From positions 2,914,001 through 2,978,000 of the forward strand of contig NZ_CP032698.1 in the NCBI RefSeq assembly GCF_003627815.1: a stretch of DNA of 64,000 nt, given 5' to 3'. This document shows, one piece after another, positions 19,474 to 28,160 of this stretch. The position numbers were made by a program, and so were the translations under genes. Each line of letters starts with the position of its first letter. Position 1 is the first letter of the stretch. The stretch comes from Streptomyces hundungensis (GTDB lineage: Bacteria; Actinomycetota; Actinomycetes; Streptomycetales; Streptomycetaceae). A model generated the notes under the pieces. That model ran no database searches. It was not told the origin of the DNA and worked only from the letters and a program-made list of their open reading frames with translations.

Positions 19474-20541
19474 ATGTCCGAGTCCACGTGGGCCGTCCCA
19501 GAGCCGCGGAAGCTCACCTTCGACGAGCACGGCGGGCACGGCGGGCCGGTGACGAAGCTCCAGGTGCGCATCGTCAACGGAACGGTGAACGTCGTCGGTA
19601 CCGAGGAAAGTTCCGCCCGCCTGGAGGTCTCCTCGGTCGAAGGACCGCCGCTGATCGTGACGCGCGACGGCTCCACGCTCACCGTCGGCTACGAGGATCT
19701 GCCCTGGCGCGGCTTCCTCAAATGGCTCGACCGCAAGGGCTGGAACCGCAGCGCGGTGGTCTCGCTCGCCGTGCCCGCCGACGCGGACGTCGAGGTCGGC
19801 ACGGTCGGCGCGGGCTCCGTGGTCTCCGGGATCCGGGGGCGTACGGAGGTACGCGGCGTCAGCGGCGACACGACTCTCGTCAAGCTCGCGGGCCCGGTCC
19901 GGGCCGAGAGCGTCACCGGCAACCTGGAGGCCCAGGCCGTCACCGGTGACCTCCGCTTCAAGTCGGTCTCCGGCGATCTGACGGTCGTCGAGGGGGCCGG
20001 GCGCTGCGTGGCGGCGGAGTCGGTGAGCGGCGACATGCTGCTCGACCTCGACCCCGGCGCGCAGGCCACCGACATCCGGCTGACCACGGTCTCCGGCGAG
20101 GTCGCCATCCGGCTGCCGCACCCGGCCGACGCGCAGGTCGAGGCGAACACCGCGAGCGGGACCGTCTCCAGCGCGTTCGAGGACCTGCGGGTCAGCGGGC
20201 AGTGGGGCACGAAGAAGATCACCGGCACGTTGGGGGCGGGCAACGGGACGCTCAGGGCGACGACGGTTTCCGGGTCCATCGCGCTGTTGCGACGGCCGAC
20301 GCAGGAGGAGCCGCCTGCCGGGGCGGGGGGCCCGGGAGGTTCGGCGGGCTCGGGAGGTTCGGCCGGCTCGGGAGGTTCGGCCGGCCCTGACAGCTCGGCG
20401 GGCCCTGACGGTGCGGGGGCCCCTGACAGTTGGCCGGGCCCTGACAGTTGGGCGAGCGCGACCGACTCGACCGGTCCGGACGGTTCGGCCGGGCCGGACA
20501 GTTCTGCCAGTTCGGCCGATCCGACCAAGAAGGTGCTCTGA
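19474..20541 (+). CDS. DUF4097 beta-strand-repeat protein
   Basis: A 355-aa protein made of repeating short beta units (VRAESVTGNLEAQAVTGDLRFKSVSGDLTVVEGA; SVSGD/TVSGE repeats), as in DUF4097 or bactofilin-like adhesin folds. It has no signal peptide. The last 85 residues are low-complexity (GGSAGSGG then PDSSAGPDG then TDSTGPDGS), probably a flexible tail. AGGAGG precedes the ATG. It is directly followed, one base after the stop, by a PadR regulator. In Gram-positives PadR/DUF4097 pairs are linked to cell-envelope stress, so the same is inferred here. Confidence 0.85.
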   Translation: MSESTWAVPEPRKLTFDEHGGHGGPVTKLQVRIVNGTVNVVGTEESSARLEVSSVEGPPLIVTRDGSTLTVGYEDLPWRGFLKWLDRKGWNRSAVVSLAVPADADVEVGTVGAGSVVSGIRGRTEVRGVSGDTTLVKLAGPVRAESVTGNLEAQAVTGDLRFKSVSGDLTVVEGAGRCVAAESVSGDMLLDLDPGAQATDIRLTTVSGEVAIRLPHPADAQVEANTASGTVSSAFEDLRVSGQWGTKKITGTLGAGNGTLRATTVSGSIALLRRPTQEEPPAGAGGPGGSAGSGGSAGSGGSAGPDSSAGPDGAGAPDSWPGPDSWASATDSTGPDGSAGPDSSASSADPTKKVL

Positions 20542-20542
20542 C

Positions 20543-21607
20543 ATGCCCCCCGTCTTCGCCCACGGCCGCCTCCGCCTCTACCTCCTCAATCTGCTCGACG
20601 AGGCCCCGCGCCACGGGTACGAGGTGATCCGTCTGCTCGAAGAACGCTTCCAGGGGCTGTACGCGCCCAGCGCCGGCACGGTCTACCCGCGGCTCGCCAA
20701 ACTGGAGGCCGAGGGGCTCGTCACGCACACCACCGAGGGCGGCCGCAAGGTCTACTCGATCACCGACGCCGGCCGCGCCGAATTGGCGGGCCGGGGCGGT
20801 GAACTCGCCGACCTGGAGCTGGAGATCCGCGATTCCGTCTCCGAACTCGCCGCCGAGATCCGCGACGACGTACGGGGTGCGGCGGGCAGCCTGCGCGAGG
20901 ACATGCGCCGCGCGGCGCGCGAAGCCCGTACGGGGCAGGCCTCGGCCGGCGCCGGCCGAGGTGCCCGGAAGGGGTTCCCCGAGGCGTCCGACTTCTTCGA
21001 CAACGCGTGGGGCGACGGGGAGGCCTGGCAGCAGGCGAAGGAGGAGTTCAAGCGGGCGAAGCAGGAGTGGAAGGAGCAGGCGCGCCGGGCGAAGGACGAG
21101 TCCCGGCGGGCCCGCGACGAGGCCCAGCAAGCGCGTCGGCAGGCCAAGGAGGCCCAGGAGAAGGCGCGCGAGGAGATGCAGCGGGTCGCCCGGGACGTAC
21201 AGCGGCAGGTGCAGGAGCACTTCGCGCGGGGCGATTGGCCGACGGGGGTGCGCGAGGGGCTCGCGGAGATCACCAAGGAGTTGGGGCGGTTCGGGTTCGG
21301 GCCGAGCACGGCCCCGGGTTCGGGTCCGGCCTCCGAGGGCGGTGCCGCCGCAGCGGACGTCACCGTCGAGCGGGTGGATCTCGGCAAGCCGGATGCCGGG
21401 GGTGGGACCGGGCCGGAGTGGGCGCGGGAGGAGCCGTCCGGGGACCCGGCGCGGGATCTCGACCGGCTGCTCGACCGGTTCCGGGACGACATTCGGGATG
21501 CGGCCCGGGATCACGGGGTGACGTCGGCGCAGCTCGCGGAGGCGCGCGGGCACTTGGCCGAGGCGGCGGTCCGCATCGGGTCGGCGTTGCGGCCCCCGCG
21601 CGCGTAG
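20543..21607 (+). CDS. PadR-family regulator with long charged coiled-coil tail
   Basis: A 354-aa protein, much longer than the usual PadR (about 110-200 aa). Residues 1-85 form the PadR winged helix (LNLLDEAPRHGYEVIRLLEERFQGLYAPSAGTVYPRLAKLEAEGLV). The remainder is very rich in Lys/Arg/Glu/Ala heptads (about residues 155-230), predicted long coiled coil, with a Gly-rich spacer and another helical end. Translation is probably coupled to the DUF4097 gene. It probably represses its own promoter through the palindrome at 19402-19429. Confidence 0.88.
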   Translation: MPPVFAHGRLRLYLLNLLDEAPRHGYEVIRLLEERFQGLYAPSAGTVYPRLAKLEAEGLVTHTTEGGRKVYSITDAGRAELAGRGGELADLELEIRDSVSELAAEIRDDVRGAAGSLREDMRRAAREARTGQASAGAGRGARKGFPEASDFFDNAWGDGEAWQQAKEEFKRAKQEWKEQARRAKDESRRARDEAQQARRQAKEAQEKAREEMQRVARDVQRQVQEHFARGDWPTGVREGLAEITKELGRFGFGPSTAPGSGPASEGGAAAADVTVERVDLGKPDAGGGTGPEWAREEPSGDPARDLDRLLDRFRDDIRDAARDHGVTSAQLAEARGHLAEAAVRIGSALRPPRA

Positions 21608-21876
21608 GGCTTTGGGGGTGCCCCCCGGCGCTGCCCACCCACCCACCCGCCCGTGCAGCGGGTTGGTCGGTACCGGCCCCCTGGGGCACCTCGCCCACCC
21701 ACCCGCCCGTAGGCGCAGGGTTGGATGGCCCGGGCCTCCTGGGGCTCCGCCCCAGACCCCGATCGCGCCTGAACGGCGCTCGTCCTCAATCGCCGGACAG
21801 GCTGAAGATGCCTGCGCTGGCCAGCACCGAGCAGTTACAAGCTGAGGTGGCGTGTGCGGGCCAGCACCGAGCACTT
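21608..21876. repeat. Mixed Streptomyces intergenic repeat remnants
   Basis: Downstream of padR lie two imperfect copies of a CCCACCCACCCGCCCGT stretch, each followed by a GCAG-GGTTGG segment. Next come a TGGGGCTCCGCCCCAG hairpin and CTCGTCCTCAATCGCCGGAC, sequences that recur between genes in many Streptomyces genomes. Two copies of GGCCAGCACCGAGCA follow, 46 bases apart. No gene is supported. Confidence 0.6.
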
Positions 21877-22390
21877 AGGGGCGCGGGGAACTGCGCGACC
21901 AGCCACCCGCGACCCGCAGACGAAACGGGCTTTGGGGGCGCGAGGAACTGCGCGAGAAGCGACCACGGTCCGCACACGACGGCGGGTTTTGAGGGGCGCG
22001 AGGAACTGCGCGACCAGCCCCGCGCGGCCCGCAGACGAAAACGGGTTTTTCAGGGGCGCGGGGAACTGCGCGAGAAGCGACCCCGACCCGCACACGACGG
22101 CGGGTTTCAGGGGCGCGGGGAACTGCGCGACCAGCCCCGCACGGCCCGCAGGCGAAAGCGGGTTTTCAGGGGCGCGGGGAACTGCGCGAGAAGGGGGCAC
22201 GGCCCGCAGGGTCGAGAGGGGGTTCAGGGGCGCGAGGAACTGCGCGGCCAGGCATCAGCGGCCCGCAGGATCGAGGGGGTCAAGGGGCGCGGGGAACTGC
22301 GCAGAAAGGCCCGCCGCTCAGGCGGCCCGCAGGATCGAGGGGGTCAAGGGGCGCGGGGAACTGCGCAGAAAGGCCCGCCGCTCAGGCGGC
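21877..22390 (+). repeat. Array of nine GGGGCGCGGGGAACTGCGCG repeats
   Basis: Nine direct copies of the 20-base core start near 21878, 21936, 21993, 22053, 22110, 22169, 22228, 22285 and 22349, with a period of about 57-64 bases. The spacers are semi-conserved: they alternate GACCAGCC and GAGAAGCGACC, carry GGCCCGCAG or GTCCGCACACGAC, then a GGGTTT-type stretch. The last units are near-exact 64-base duplicates that run into the 3' end of the Clp-N gene. The array fills the gap between convergent padR and Clp-N genes. No leader or cas genes are present. Confidence 0.9.
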
Positions 22391-22933
22391 CCGCAGGGAC
22401 AGCACCCCCTCCACACCCCCATACGTCCCCCCGAACTCCGCAAGCACCTCCCCCACCACCCCCACCCCCGCCGCAACCGCGAGCAGCAGATGCTCATCCC
22501 CGATGTGCTTCTGCTTGCGCGCCAGCGCGATCCGCAGCGCCCTCTCCAGGACCTTCTTCGACTCCTTCGTGAAGGAGGGCCGACCCGAGGGCCACGCCTT
22601 GCCCCGGGGGGCGTCGGCCAGCGCGCCGGGGCCGTGGGTCTGTTCCACCCTCGCGACGATCTCCTCGACGGAGATGCCGAGTTCGGACAGGGCCGCCGTG
22701 TCCGCCTTGGACAGGCCGCCCCGTCGCCGCGCGGCGGCCAGCGCCTCGATGAGCTCTGCGCGGCGGTCGGTGACCCCGAGGGACGCGAGCGCGAAGGCCG
22801 CCTTGGTGCCCTCGCGATCGAGCAGGGCCAGGAGCAGGTGTTCCTCGGTCACCACCGGGGACCCGGCCCGCGACGCGTGCTCGACCGCACCCGTCACCAC
22901 CCCGCGCGCATGCACCGTAAACCGCTCGAACAT
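22382..22933 (-). CDS. Clp N-terminal repeat domain protein
   Basis: A 183-aa protein consisting of two Clp R-type repeats (FERFTVHARGVVTGAVEHASRAGSPVVTEEHLLLALLDREGTKAAFALASLG and SFTKESKKVLERALRIALARKQKHIGDEHLLLAV). There is no AAA+ domain, so it is a free-standing Clp-N protein that may act as an adaptor or sensor. GGAGG precedes the ATG. Its start overlaps the stop of the upstream HTH gene (TGATG), so they are co-translated. The last codons (SLRAA stop) are part of the adjacent 64-base repeats. Confidence 0.88.
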   Translation of the reverse strand: MFERFTVHARGVVTGAVEHASRAGSPVVTEEHLLLALLDREGTKAAFALASLGVTDRRAELIEALAAARRRGGLSKADTAALSELGISVEEIVARVEQTHGPGALADAPRGKAWPSGRPSFTKESKKVLERALRIALARKQKHIGDEHLLLAVAAGVGVVGEVLAEFGGTYGGVEGVLSLRAA

Positions 22934-23142
22934 CAATTCCTCCCGTGCTTCTTGTGGACGGCCTGACGGCTGATCCCCAGCTCGGTGGCGATCTCCTGCC
23001 ATGACCAGCCCTGGTTACGGGCGCTTCGCACCTGGACGGATTCGAGCTGCTCCAGGAGCCGGCGCAGCGCGGCGACGGCTCGCAGTCCGATCCTCGGGTC
23101 GCGGTCGCCGGCCCGTGCGGCGAGATCGGTGGCCTCGGTCAT
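22933..23142 (-). CDS. Small helix-turn-helix regulator
   Basis: A 69-aa protein with a single C-terminal HTH (WSWQEIATELGISRQAVHKKHGRN) preceded by a charged helix; the length fits small autoregulators. The ATG directly follows a -10-like TAAATT seven bases upstream, with no ribosome-binding site. This suggests a leaderless mRNA. Two operator-like inverted repeats overlap this promoter. It is the first gene of an operon with the Clp-N protein and probably represses it. Confidence 0.82.
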   Translation of the reverse strand: MTEATDLAARAGDRDPRIGLRAVAALRRLLEQLESVQVRSARNQGWSWQEIATELGISRQAVHKKHGRN

Positions 23143-23145
23143 GCA

Positions 23146-23190
23146 TGTCAATTTACGTTGACAGACCCGATCCGTCAACCAACGTTGACA
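23146..23190 (-). promoter_or_regulatory. Leaderless promoter with twin 18-bp operators
   Basis: Two palindromic 18-mers, TGTCAATTTACGTTGACA (23146-23163) and CGTCAACCAACGTTGACA (23173-23190), have starts 27 bases apart. On the minus strand TTGACG (23178-23173) and TAAATT (23155-23150) form a -35/-10 pair with 17-base spacing. The -10 falls inside one operator and the -35 inside the other. The ATG of the HTH gene begins seven bases after the -10. Confidence 0.75.
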
Positions 23191-23286
23191 AGGGCGGGGC
23201 GGGGGTGCGCAAACGAAAGGCCGCGGCCCCGCGTCGACGTACACACGGAACCGCGACCAAGGGCCGTCAGGCGGGTCTCACCCGTC

Positions 23287-24252
23287 TCACCCCGTGGTGA
23301 GAACCACCTTCCCGAACACATCCCCCGCCGCCACCTTCTCGAAGCCCTCCCGCGCCCGGTCCAGCGGCAGCACCTCGTCGATCACGGGACGTACGCCCGT
23401 CGCCGAGCAGAACGCCAGCAGATCCTCCAGCTCGTCCTTGGTGCCCATCGTCGAGCCGACGACCTTGAGCTCCAGGAAGAAGATGCGGGTCAGTTCGGCG
23501 TGCGCGGGGCGGTCGCCGCTGGTGGCGCCCGAGATGACCAGGGTGCCGCCGGGACGCAGCGACTTGACCGAGTGCGACCACGTCGCGGCCCCCACCGTCT
23601 CGATCACCGCGTCGACACGCTCCGGCAGCCGCGCCCCGGACTCGTACGCCTCGACCGCGCCCAGCTCCACGGCCCGCCGGCGCTTGTGCTCGTCGCGGCT
23701 GGTGGCGAAGACCCGTAGGCCCGCGGCCTTGCCCAGCACGATCGCGGCCGTGGCGACACCGCCGCCGGCCCCCTGCACCAGGACCGAATCCCCGGGCCGC
23801 ACCCCGGCGTTGGTGAACAGCATCCGGTACGCCGTCAGCCACGCCGTGGGCAGACAGGCGGCCTCCGCGAAGCTCATCCCCTTCGGCTTGGGCAGGACGT
23901 TCCAGGTGGGCACGGCGACCTGCTCGGCGAAGGTGCCCTGGTACTTCTCGGTGAGGATCGAGCGGCCCTCGGTGGGGCCGACCCCGTGTCCGCTCTGGCC
24001 GATCACCGAGTGCAGGACGACCTCGTTGCCGTCCTGGTCGACGCCGGCCGCGTCGCAGCCGAGGATCATCGGCAGCTTGTCCTCGGTGATCCCGACCCCG
24101 CGCAGCGACCACACGTCGTGGTGGTTGAGGGAGGCGGCCCGTACGTCGATCAGGCTCCAGCCGGGGCGTACCTCGGGGGCCGGGCGCTCCCCCAACTCAA
24201 GGCCGCTGAGCGGCTGGTCACGGTCGATGCGGGCGGCGTATGCGGCGAACAT
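23287..24252 (-). CDS. Zinc-type alcohol dehydrogenase / quinone-oxidoreductase-like protein
   Basis: A 321-aa medium-chain dehydrogenase/reductase. The GroES-like N-terminal domain has AASLNHHDVWSLRGVG and LGCDAAGVDQDGNEV. The NADP-binding Rossmann motif VLVQGAGGGVATAAIVLGKAAG lies near residue 165 and is followed by FATSRDEHKRRRAVELGA. The classical structural-zinc cysteines are absent and catalytic zinc ligands are unclear, so it may be a zinc-free quinone-reductase-like member. Substrate unknown. The internal ATG was chosen because the preceding residues do not resemble the family. Confidence 0.88.
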   Translation of the reverse strand: MFAAYAARIDRDQPLSGLELGERPAPEVRPGWSLIDVRAASLNHHDVWSLRGVGITEDKLPMILGCDAAGVDQDGNEVVLHSVIGQSGHGVGPTEGRSILTEKYQGTFAEQVAVPTWNVLPKPKGMSFAEAACLPTAWLTAYRMLFTNAGVRPGDSVLVQGAGGGVATAAIVLGKAAGLRVFATSRDEHKRRRAVELGAVEAYESGARLPERVDAVIETVGAATWSHSVKSLRPGGTLVISGATSGDRPAHAELTRIFFLELKVVGSTMGTKDELEDLLAFCSATGVRPVIDEVLPLDRAREGFEKVAAGDVFGKVVLTTG

Positions 24253-24333
24253 GGCCCTGACCTTAGGGTGCGCGGCCCGGCCGCCGGAACCTCCCACGGC
24301 TGTGACGCCCCGCACGCCGGGACGAACGGCGAA

Positions 24334-24371
24334 AGCCGTGCCCGGCCCCTCGAGGAGGGCCCGGCACGGCT
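24334..24371. terminator. Terminator after malic enzyme
   Basis: A 15-bp inverted repeat (AGCCGTGCCCGGCCC against GGGCCCGGCACGGCT, one mismatch) lies 25 bases past the malic enzyme stop codon. AAA at the left end becomes a short U-run for minus-strand transcripts. Confidence 0.85.
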
Positions 24372-24396
24372 CCGTACGAACGGCGGCTCCCGGTGA

Positions 24397-25614
24397 CTAC
24401 CGGCGGGCCACGCCCTCGGCGCGGGCCGCGGCCGCCACCGCCGCCGTGACCGCGGGGGCGACCCGCTCGTCGAACGGGGACGGGATGACGTAGTCCGCGG
24501 CGAGCTGGTCGCCCACGACGTCGGCCAGCGCGTTCGCCGCGGCGATCTTCATGCCTTCGGTGATCCGGGAGGCCCGGACCTGGAGGGCGCCCGCGAAGAT
24601 GCCGGGGAAGGCGAGGACGTTGTTGATCTGGTTCGGGTAGTCCGAGCGGCCGGTGGCCACGACGGACGCGTACTTGTGCGCGATGTCGGGGTGCACCTCG
24701 GGGTTCGGGTTGGCCATCGCGAAGACGAAGGCGCCCGGCGCCATGGAGGCGACCGCGGGCTCGGGGACCGTACCGCCGGAGACGCCGATGAAGACGTCGG
24801 CGCCGGCCAGCGCGGTCTCCAGGGAGCCGCTCAGGCCCGCCTTGTTGGTGAGCTCGGCGAGTTCGCGCTTGACGTCCGTGAGGTCGGTGCGGTCGCTGCT
24901 GACGATGCCCTTGCGGTCCGCGACCGCCACGTCGCCGAGGCCCGCTTCGAGCAGGAACTTGGCGATGGCGACACCGGCCGCGCCGGCTCCGGAGATCACC
25001 GCGCGCAGGTCGCCGAGGGTGCGTCCGGTGAGCTTCGCGGCGTTGCGCAGGGCGGCCAGGGTGACGACGGCCGTGCCGTGCTGGTCGTCGTGGAAGACCG
25101 GGATGTCCAGGGCCTCCTGGAGCCGGCGCTCGATCTCGAAGCAGCGGGGGGCGGAGATGTCCTCCAGGTTCACCCCACCGAAGGACGGGGCGAGCCGGAC
25201 CACGGTCTCGATGATCTCGTCCGTGTCCGTGGTCGCGAGCGCGATCGGAACCGCGTCGACGCCGCCGAACTGCTTGAAGAGGATCGCCTTGCCCTCCATG
25301 ACCGGGAGGGACGCCTCCGGGCCGATGTCGCCGAGCCCGAGCACCGCGGTGCCGTCCGTCACGACGGCGACGACCTGCGACTTCCAGGTGTAGTCGTGGA
25401 CCAGCTCCGGGTTCTCCGCGATCGCGCTGCACACCTTGGCGACGCCCGGCGTGTAGGCGAGGGACAGGTCGTCCTTGTCGCGGATCGGCACGGTGGCCTG
25501 CACGGCCATCTTGCCGCCGCGGTGGAGCGCGAAGGCCGGGTCGAAGGCGTCGACGGAATCTCCGTAAGCCTCCGGGCTGCTGTCGCTGCGAGGATTGACG
25601 ATCTCCGCTGCCAT
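24397..25614 (-). CDS. Malic enzyme, short bacterial form
   Basis: A 405-aa oxidoreductase converting malate to pyruvate and CO2. Visible landmarks are SLAYTPGVAKVCSAI (substrate site), GLGDIGPEASLPVMEGKAILFKQFGGVDAVPI, FHDDQHGTAVVTLAALRNA and the nucleotide-binding VISGAGAAGVAIAKFL. It lacks the phosphotransacetylase domain of long MaeB enzymes. NAD versus NADP preference is not decided by the sequence visible. AAGGGG precedes the ATG. It feeds pyruvate or reducing power from TCA acids. Confidence 0.95.
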   Translation of the reverse strand: MAAEIVNPRSDSSPEAYGDSVDAFDPAFALHRGGKMAVQATVPIRDKDDLSLAYTPGVAKVCSAIAENPELVHDYTWKSQVVAVVTDGTAVLGLGDIGPEASLPVMEGKAILFKQFGGVDAVPIALATTDTDEIIETVVRLAPSFGGVNLEDISAPRCFEIERRLQEALDIPVFHDDQHGTAVVTLAALRNAAKLTGRTLGDLRAVISGAGAAGVAIAKFLLEAGLGDVAVADRKGIVSSDRTDLTDVKRELAELTNKAGLSGSLETALAGADVFIGVSGGTVPEPAVASMAPGAFVFAMANPNPEVHPDIAHKYASVVATGRSDYPNQINNVLAFPGIFAGALQVRASRITEGMKIAAANALADVVGDQLAADYVIPSPFDERVAPAVTAAVAAAARAEGVARR

Positions 25615-26230
25615 GTTGTTGTACCCCTTAAGTCTTCATCAGTTGAGGGTGGCCACTCCTTGTTGAGGAGGGGTGGGCGGACCCGCGTACGTGCCCCGCT
25701 GAGGGCGGTTGGCCCGCCCCGCGGGGAGGAGGTACGTACGCGCGGGCGCGCCGCACACGCGCCCTGAGCCCCGGATGAGGGGTGTAAGGATCCTTCTTAC
25801 CGGACAGTGACGTCCGCCGACGAGTCCATATTGGCCCAGCGCCGACGCTCCGTCGCAAGCGGCCTCCGTACCGTGACACGACTCTTGGCGTGATGTCACG
25901 ACACTTCCGATACGCGGTGTGAAACACGTCCACAACGCGAGATGAACCGGAGATTCTCCGGCCGCCGGGGGTGGTTCCCGCACATGGTCCGGCCCACTGG
26001 GCCTTGGCATATCGGCCCTTCGGGATTCGGGGGGTGACCCGTTATCCGATTTTGACATGGCTGCGACCCTGATTTTCGAGGTCCGAATGGCAAGATGCGA
26101 CTTCACACGCGGTTCACACCGCGGTCGAGACACCCGAGGATGCGTGCCCGACACCGCCCAGGACCTGTGCGTTCGTCGCCGTACGCACTCCATGGCCACT
26201 CCACTCAACATCTGCCGGAGGAACCCGACC
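25615..26230. other. 616-base divergent promoter region
   Basis: The gap separates malic enzyme (minus) from the amino-acid ABC operon (plus). It contains the perfect palindrome AAGGATCCTT (25786-25795) and TTGACA at 26052-26057, a candidate -35 without a convincing -10. The second half is comparatively AT-rich. I see no small gene with a good start signal. Confidence 0.45.
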
Positions 26231-27193
26231 ATGACCGCAAGCACCACCCGCCGCACGACCGCCTCCAAGTCCCGGATTGCCGCGGTCGGCGCGATCGCGG
26301 TCGCGGGCGCGCTGCTGGTCACCGGCTGCGGTGACCAGACCAAGAAGGGCTCCGCCCCCGAGTCCTCGGGCGGCGCCTCGAAGTCCGCCCCGCTCTTCTC
26401 CAAGCTCCCCGCGAACATCCAGAAGGCCGGCGTCATCAAGATCGGTACGGACGCCACGTACGCCCCCATGGAGTTCAAGGAGGGCGAGAAGATCGTCGGC
26501 ATCGACCCCGACATCGCCGCGGCCCTCGGCAAGCAGCTCGGCGTGAAGTTCGAGTTCACCAGCGGCACCTTCGACACCCTGCTCGGCGCGCTGCCGACCG
26601 GCCGCTACGACGCGGTCATGTCGTCGGTGAGCGACACCAAGGCCCGCCAGGAAGGCCTTGACAAGGACGGCAAGAAGACCGGTACGGGTGTCGACTTCGT
26701 CGACTACTACACCGCGAGCACCGGCATCCTGGTCAAGAAGGGCAACCCGGAGGGCATCAAGTCCACCGAGGACCTGTGCGGCAAGAAGATCGCCGTGCAA
26801 CGCGGCACCACGTACGAGCAGGCCGCCAAGGACCTCGCCGCCAAGTGCAAGACGGACGGCAAGGGCGAGCTGGCCTTCGAGCCCTACGCCACCGACGCCG
26901 AGGCGCAGACCCGCGTCAAGGCCGGCGGCGCGGTGGCCGACCTGAACGACTCCCCGGTGGCCGCGTACATCGCGAAGACCGCGGGCGGCGGCGCCGACTT
27001 CGAGGCGGTCGCCAACAAGTCGGACGCGGGCCCCTTCGGCATCGCGGTGGACAAAAAGAACACCCAGCTGCGGGACGCCCTCTCGGCCGCGCTGGACGCG
27101 ATCATCGCGGACGGCACCTACAAGACGGCCATCGACAAGTGGGGCGGCGCACAGGGCGCCGTCACCAAGGCAGCCATCAACGGCGGCTCCTGA
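26231..27193 (+). CDS. Amino-acid ABC transporter, substrate-binding lipoprotein
   Basis: A 320-aa periplasmic-binding-protein family 3 member anchored by lipid: signal IAAVGAIAVAGALLVTGCGDQ with lipobox VTGC. The binding domain starts GVIKIGTDATYAPMEFKEGEKIVGIDPDIAAALGKQLGV and has DLCGKKIAVQRGTTYEQAAK. GGAGGA lies upstream of the ATG; the longer frame upstream is not credible. Polar or charged amino acids (glutamate-type) are likely substrates but not provable. It is first in a three-gene operon with permease and ATPase. Confidence 0.94.
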   Translation: MTASTTRRTTASKSRIAAVGAIAVAGALLVTGCGDQTKKGSAPESSGGASKSAPLFSKLPANIQKAGVIKIGTDATYAPMEFKEGEKIVGIDPDIAAALGKQLGVKFEFTSGTFDTLLGALPTGRYDAVMSSVSDTKARQEGLDKDGKKTGTGVDFVDYYTASTGILVKKGNPEGIKSTEDLCGKKIAVQRGTTYEQAAKDLAAKCKTDGKGELAFEPYATDAEAQTRVKAGGAVADLNDSPVAAYIAKTAGGGADFEAVANKSDAGPFGIAVDKKNTQLRDALSAALDAIIADGTYKTAIDKWGGAQGAVTKAAINGGS

Positions 27194-27220
27194 CCCGCGC
27201 ACCACTGAAGGGCAGTCGCT

Positions 27221-28156
27221 GTGACTGACAAGCTCGACAAGACCCCCTCCGGCCCGGCGGACGCCGCGCCGGAGCAGGTCCCCCCGGACGTCATCCGGGC
27301 CATCCCGGTGCGTCACTACGGCCGCTGGATCAGCGCCGTGGTCGTCGTCGCCGTGCTCGGCGCGCTCGGGTACGCGTTCGCCCAGGGCAATGTGCGCTGG
27401 GCGACCGTGACGGACAAGCTGTTCGACCCCAGCATCCTGACCGGCCTGTGGCACACCGTGCTCATCAGCGTCGTCTCGATGGCCGTGGGTCTGATCCTCG
27501 GCGTGCTGTTCGCCGTGATGCGGCTCTCGAAGAACCCGGTGACCAGCTCGGTCGCCTGGCTGTACATCTGGTTCTTCCGCGGCACCCCGGTCTACGTACA
27601 GCTGCTGATCTGGTTCAACCTGGCGCTGATCTTCCCGATCCTCAACCTCGGGTTCTACAAGGACTACATGACCGCGGTCATGACGCCCTTCCTCGCCGCC
27701 CTGCTCGGCCTCGGTCTCAACGAGGGCGCGTACATGGCGGAGATCGTCCGGGCCGGCATCCAGTCGGTGGACGAGGGCCAGACCGAGGCTTCGCACGCGC
27801 TCGGCATGACGCAGATGCAGACCATGCGCCGCGTCGTGCTCCCCCAGTCGATGCGGGTGATCATCCCGCCGACGGGCAACGAGTTCATCAACATGCTGAA
27901 GACGTCGTCGCTGGTGGTCGCCGTCCAGTACCAGGATCTGCTGCGCAGTGCCCAGGACGTCGCCGCGACCTCGTTCGCGGTGATGGAGATGCTCTTCGTG
28001 GCATCGATCTGGTACCTGGCCCTGACCAGCGTGTTCAGCGTCGGCCAGTACTACCTGGAGCGCCGATTCGCCCGTGGTTCGCTGCGCGCCCTGCCGCCCA
28101 CGCCGCTGGAGCGCATCAAGTCGAACCTGCTCTCCCTCTCCCAGTGGCGGCGGTGA
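27221..28156 (+). CDS. Amino-acid ABC transporter permease
   Basis: A 311-aa membrane protein of the HisMQ type. A cytoplasmic N-terminus of 40 residues is followed by a first helix ([18 protein letters not shown]), then [31 protein letters not shown] and [17 protein letters not shown]. The cytoplasmic EAA loop is [29 protein letters not shown], which docks to the ATPase. GTG start with GAAGGG upstream. As the only permease gene in the operon, it probably forms a homodimer. Confidence 0.94.
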   Translation: MTDKLDKTPSGPADAAPEQVPPDVIRAIPVRHYGRWISAVVVVAVLGALGYAFAQGNVRWATVTDKLFDPSILTGLWHTVLISVVSMAVGLILGVLFAVMRLSKNPVTSSVAWLYIWFFRGTPVYVQLLIWFNLALIFPILNLGFYKDYMTAVMTPFLAALLGLGLNEGAYMAEIVRAGIQSVDEGQTEASHALGMTQMQTMRRVVLPQSMRVIIPPTGNEFINMLKTSSLVVAVQYQDLLRSAQDVAATSFAVMEMLFVASIWYLALTSVFSVGQYYLERRFARGSLRALPPTPLERIKSNLLSLSQWRR

Positions 28157-28160
28157 CCCC

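Noticed and set aside
21877..22390. Regular repeats resembling a CRISPR array
   Set aside because: The spacers are similar to each other rather than unique, the repeats are not of CRISPR type, and no cas gene is nearby. It is an intergenic repeat family.
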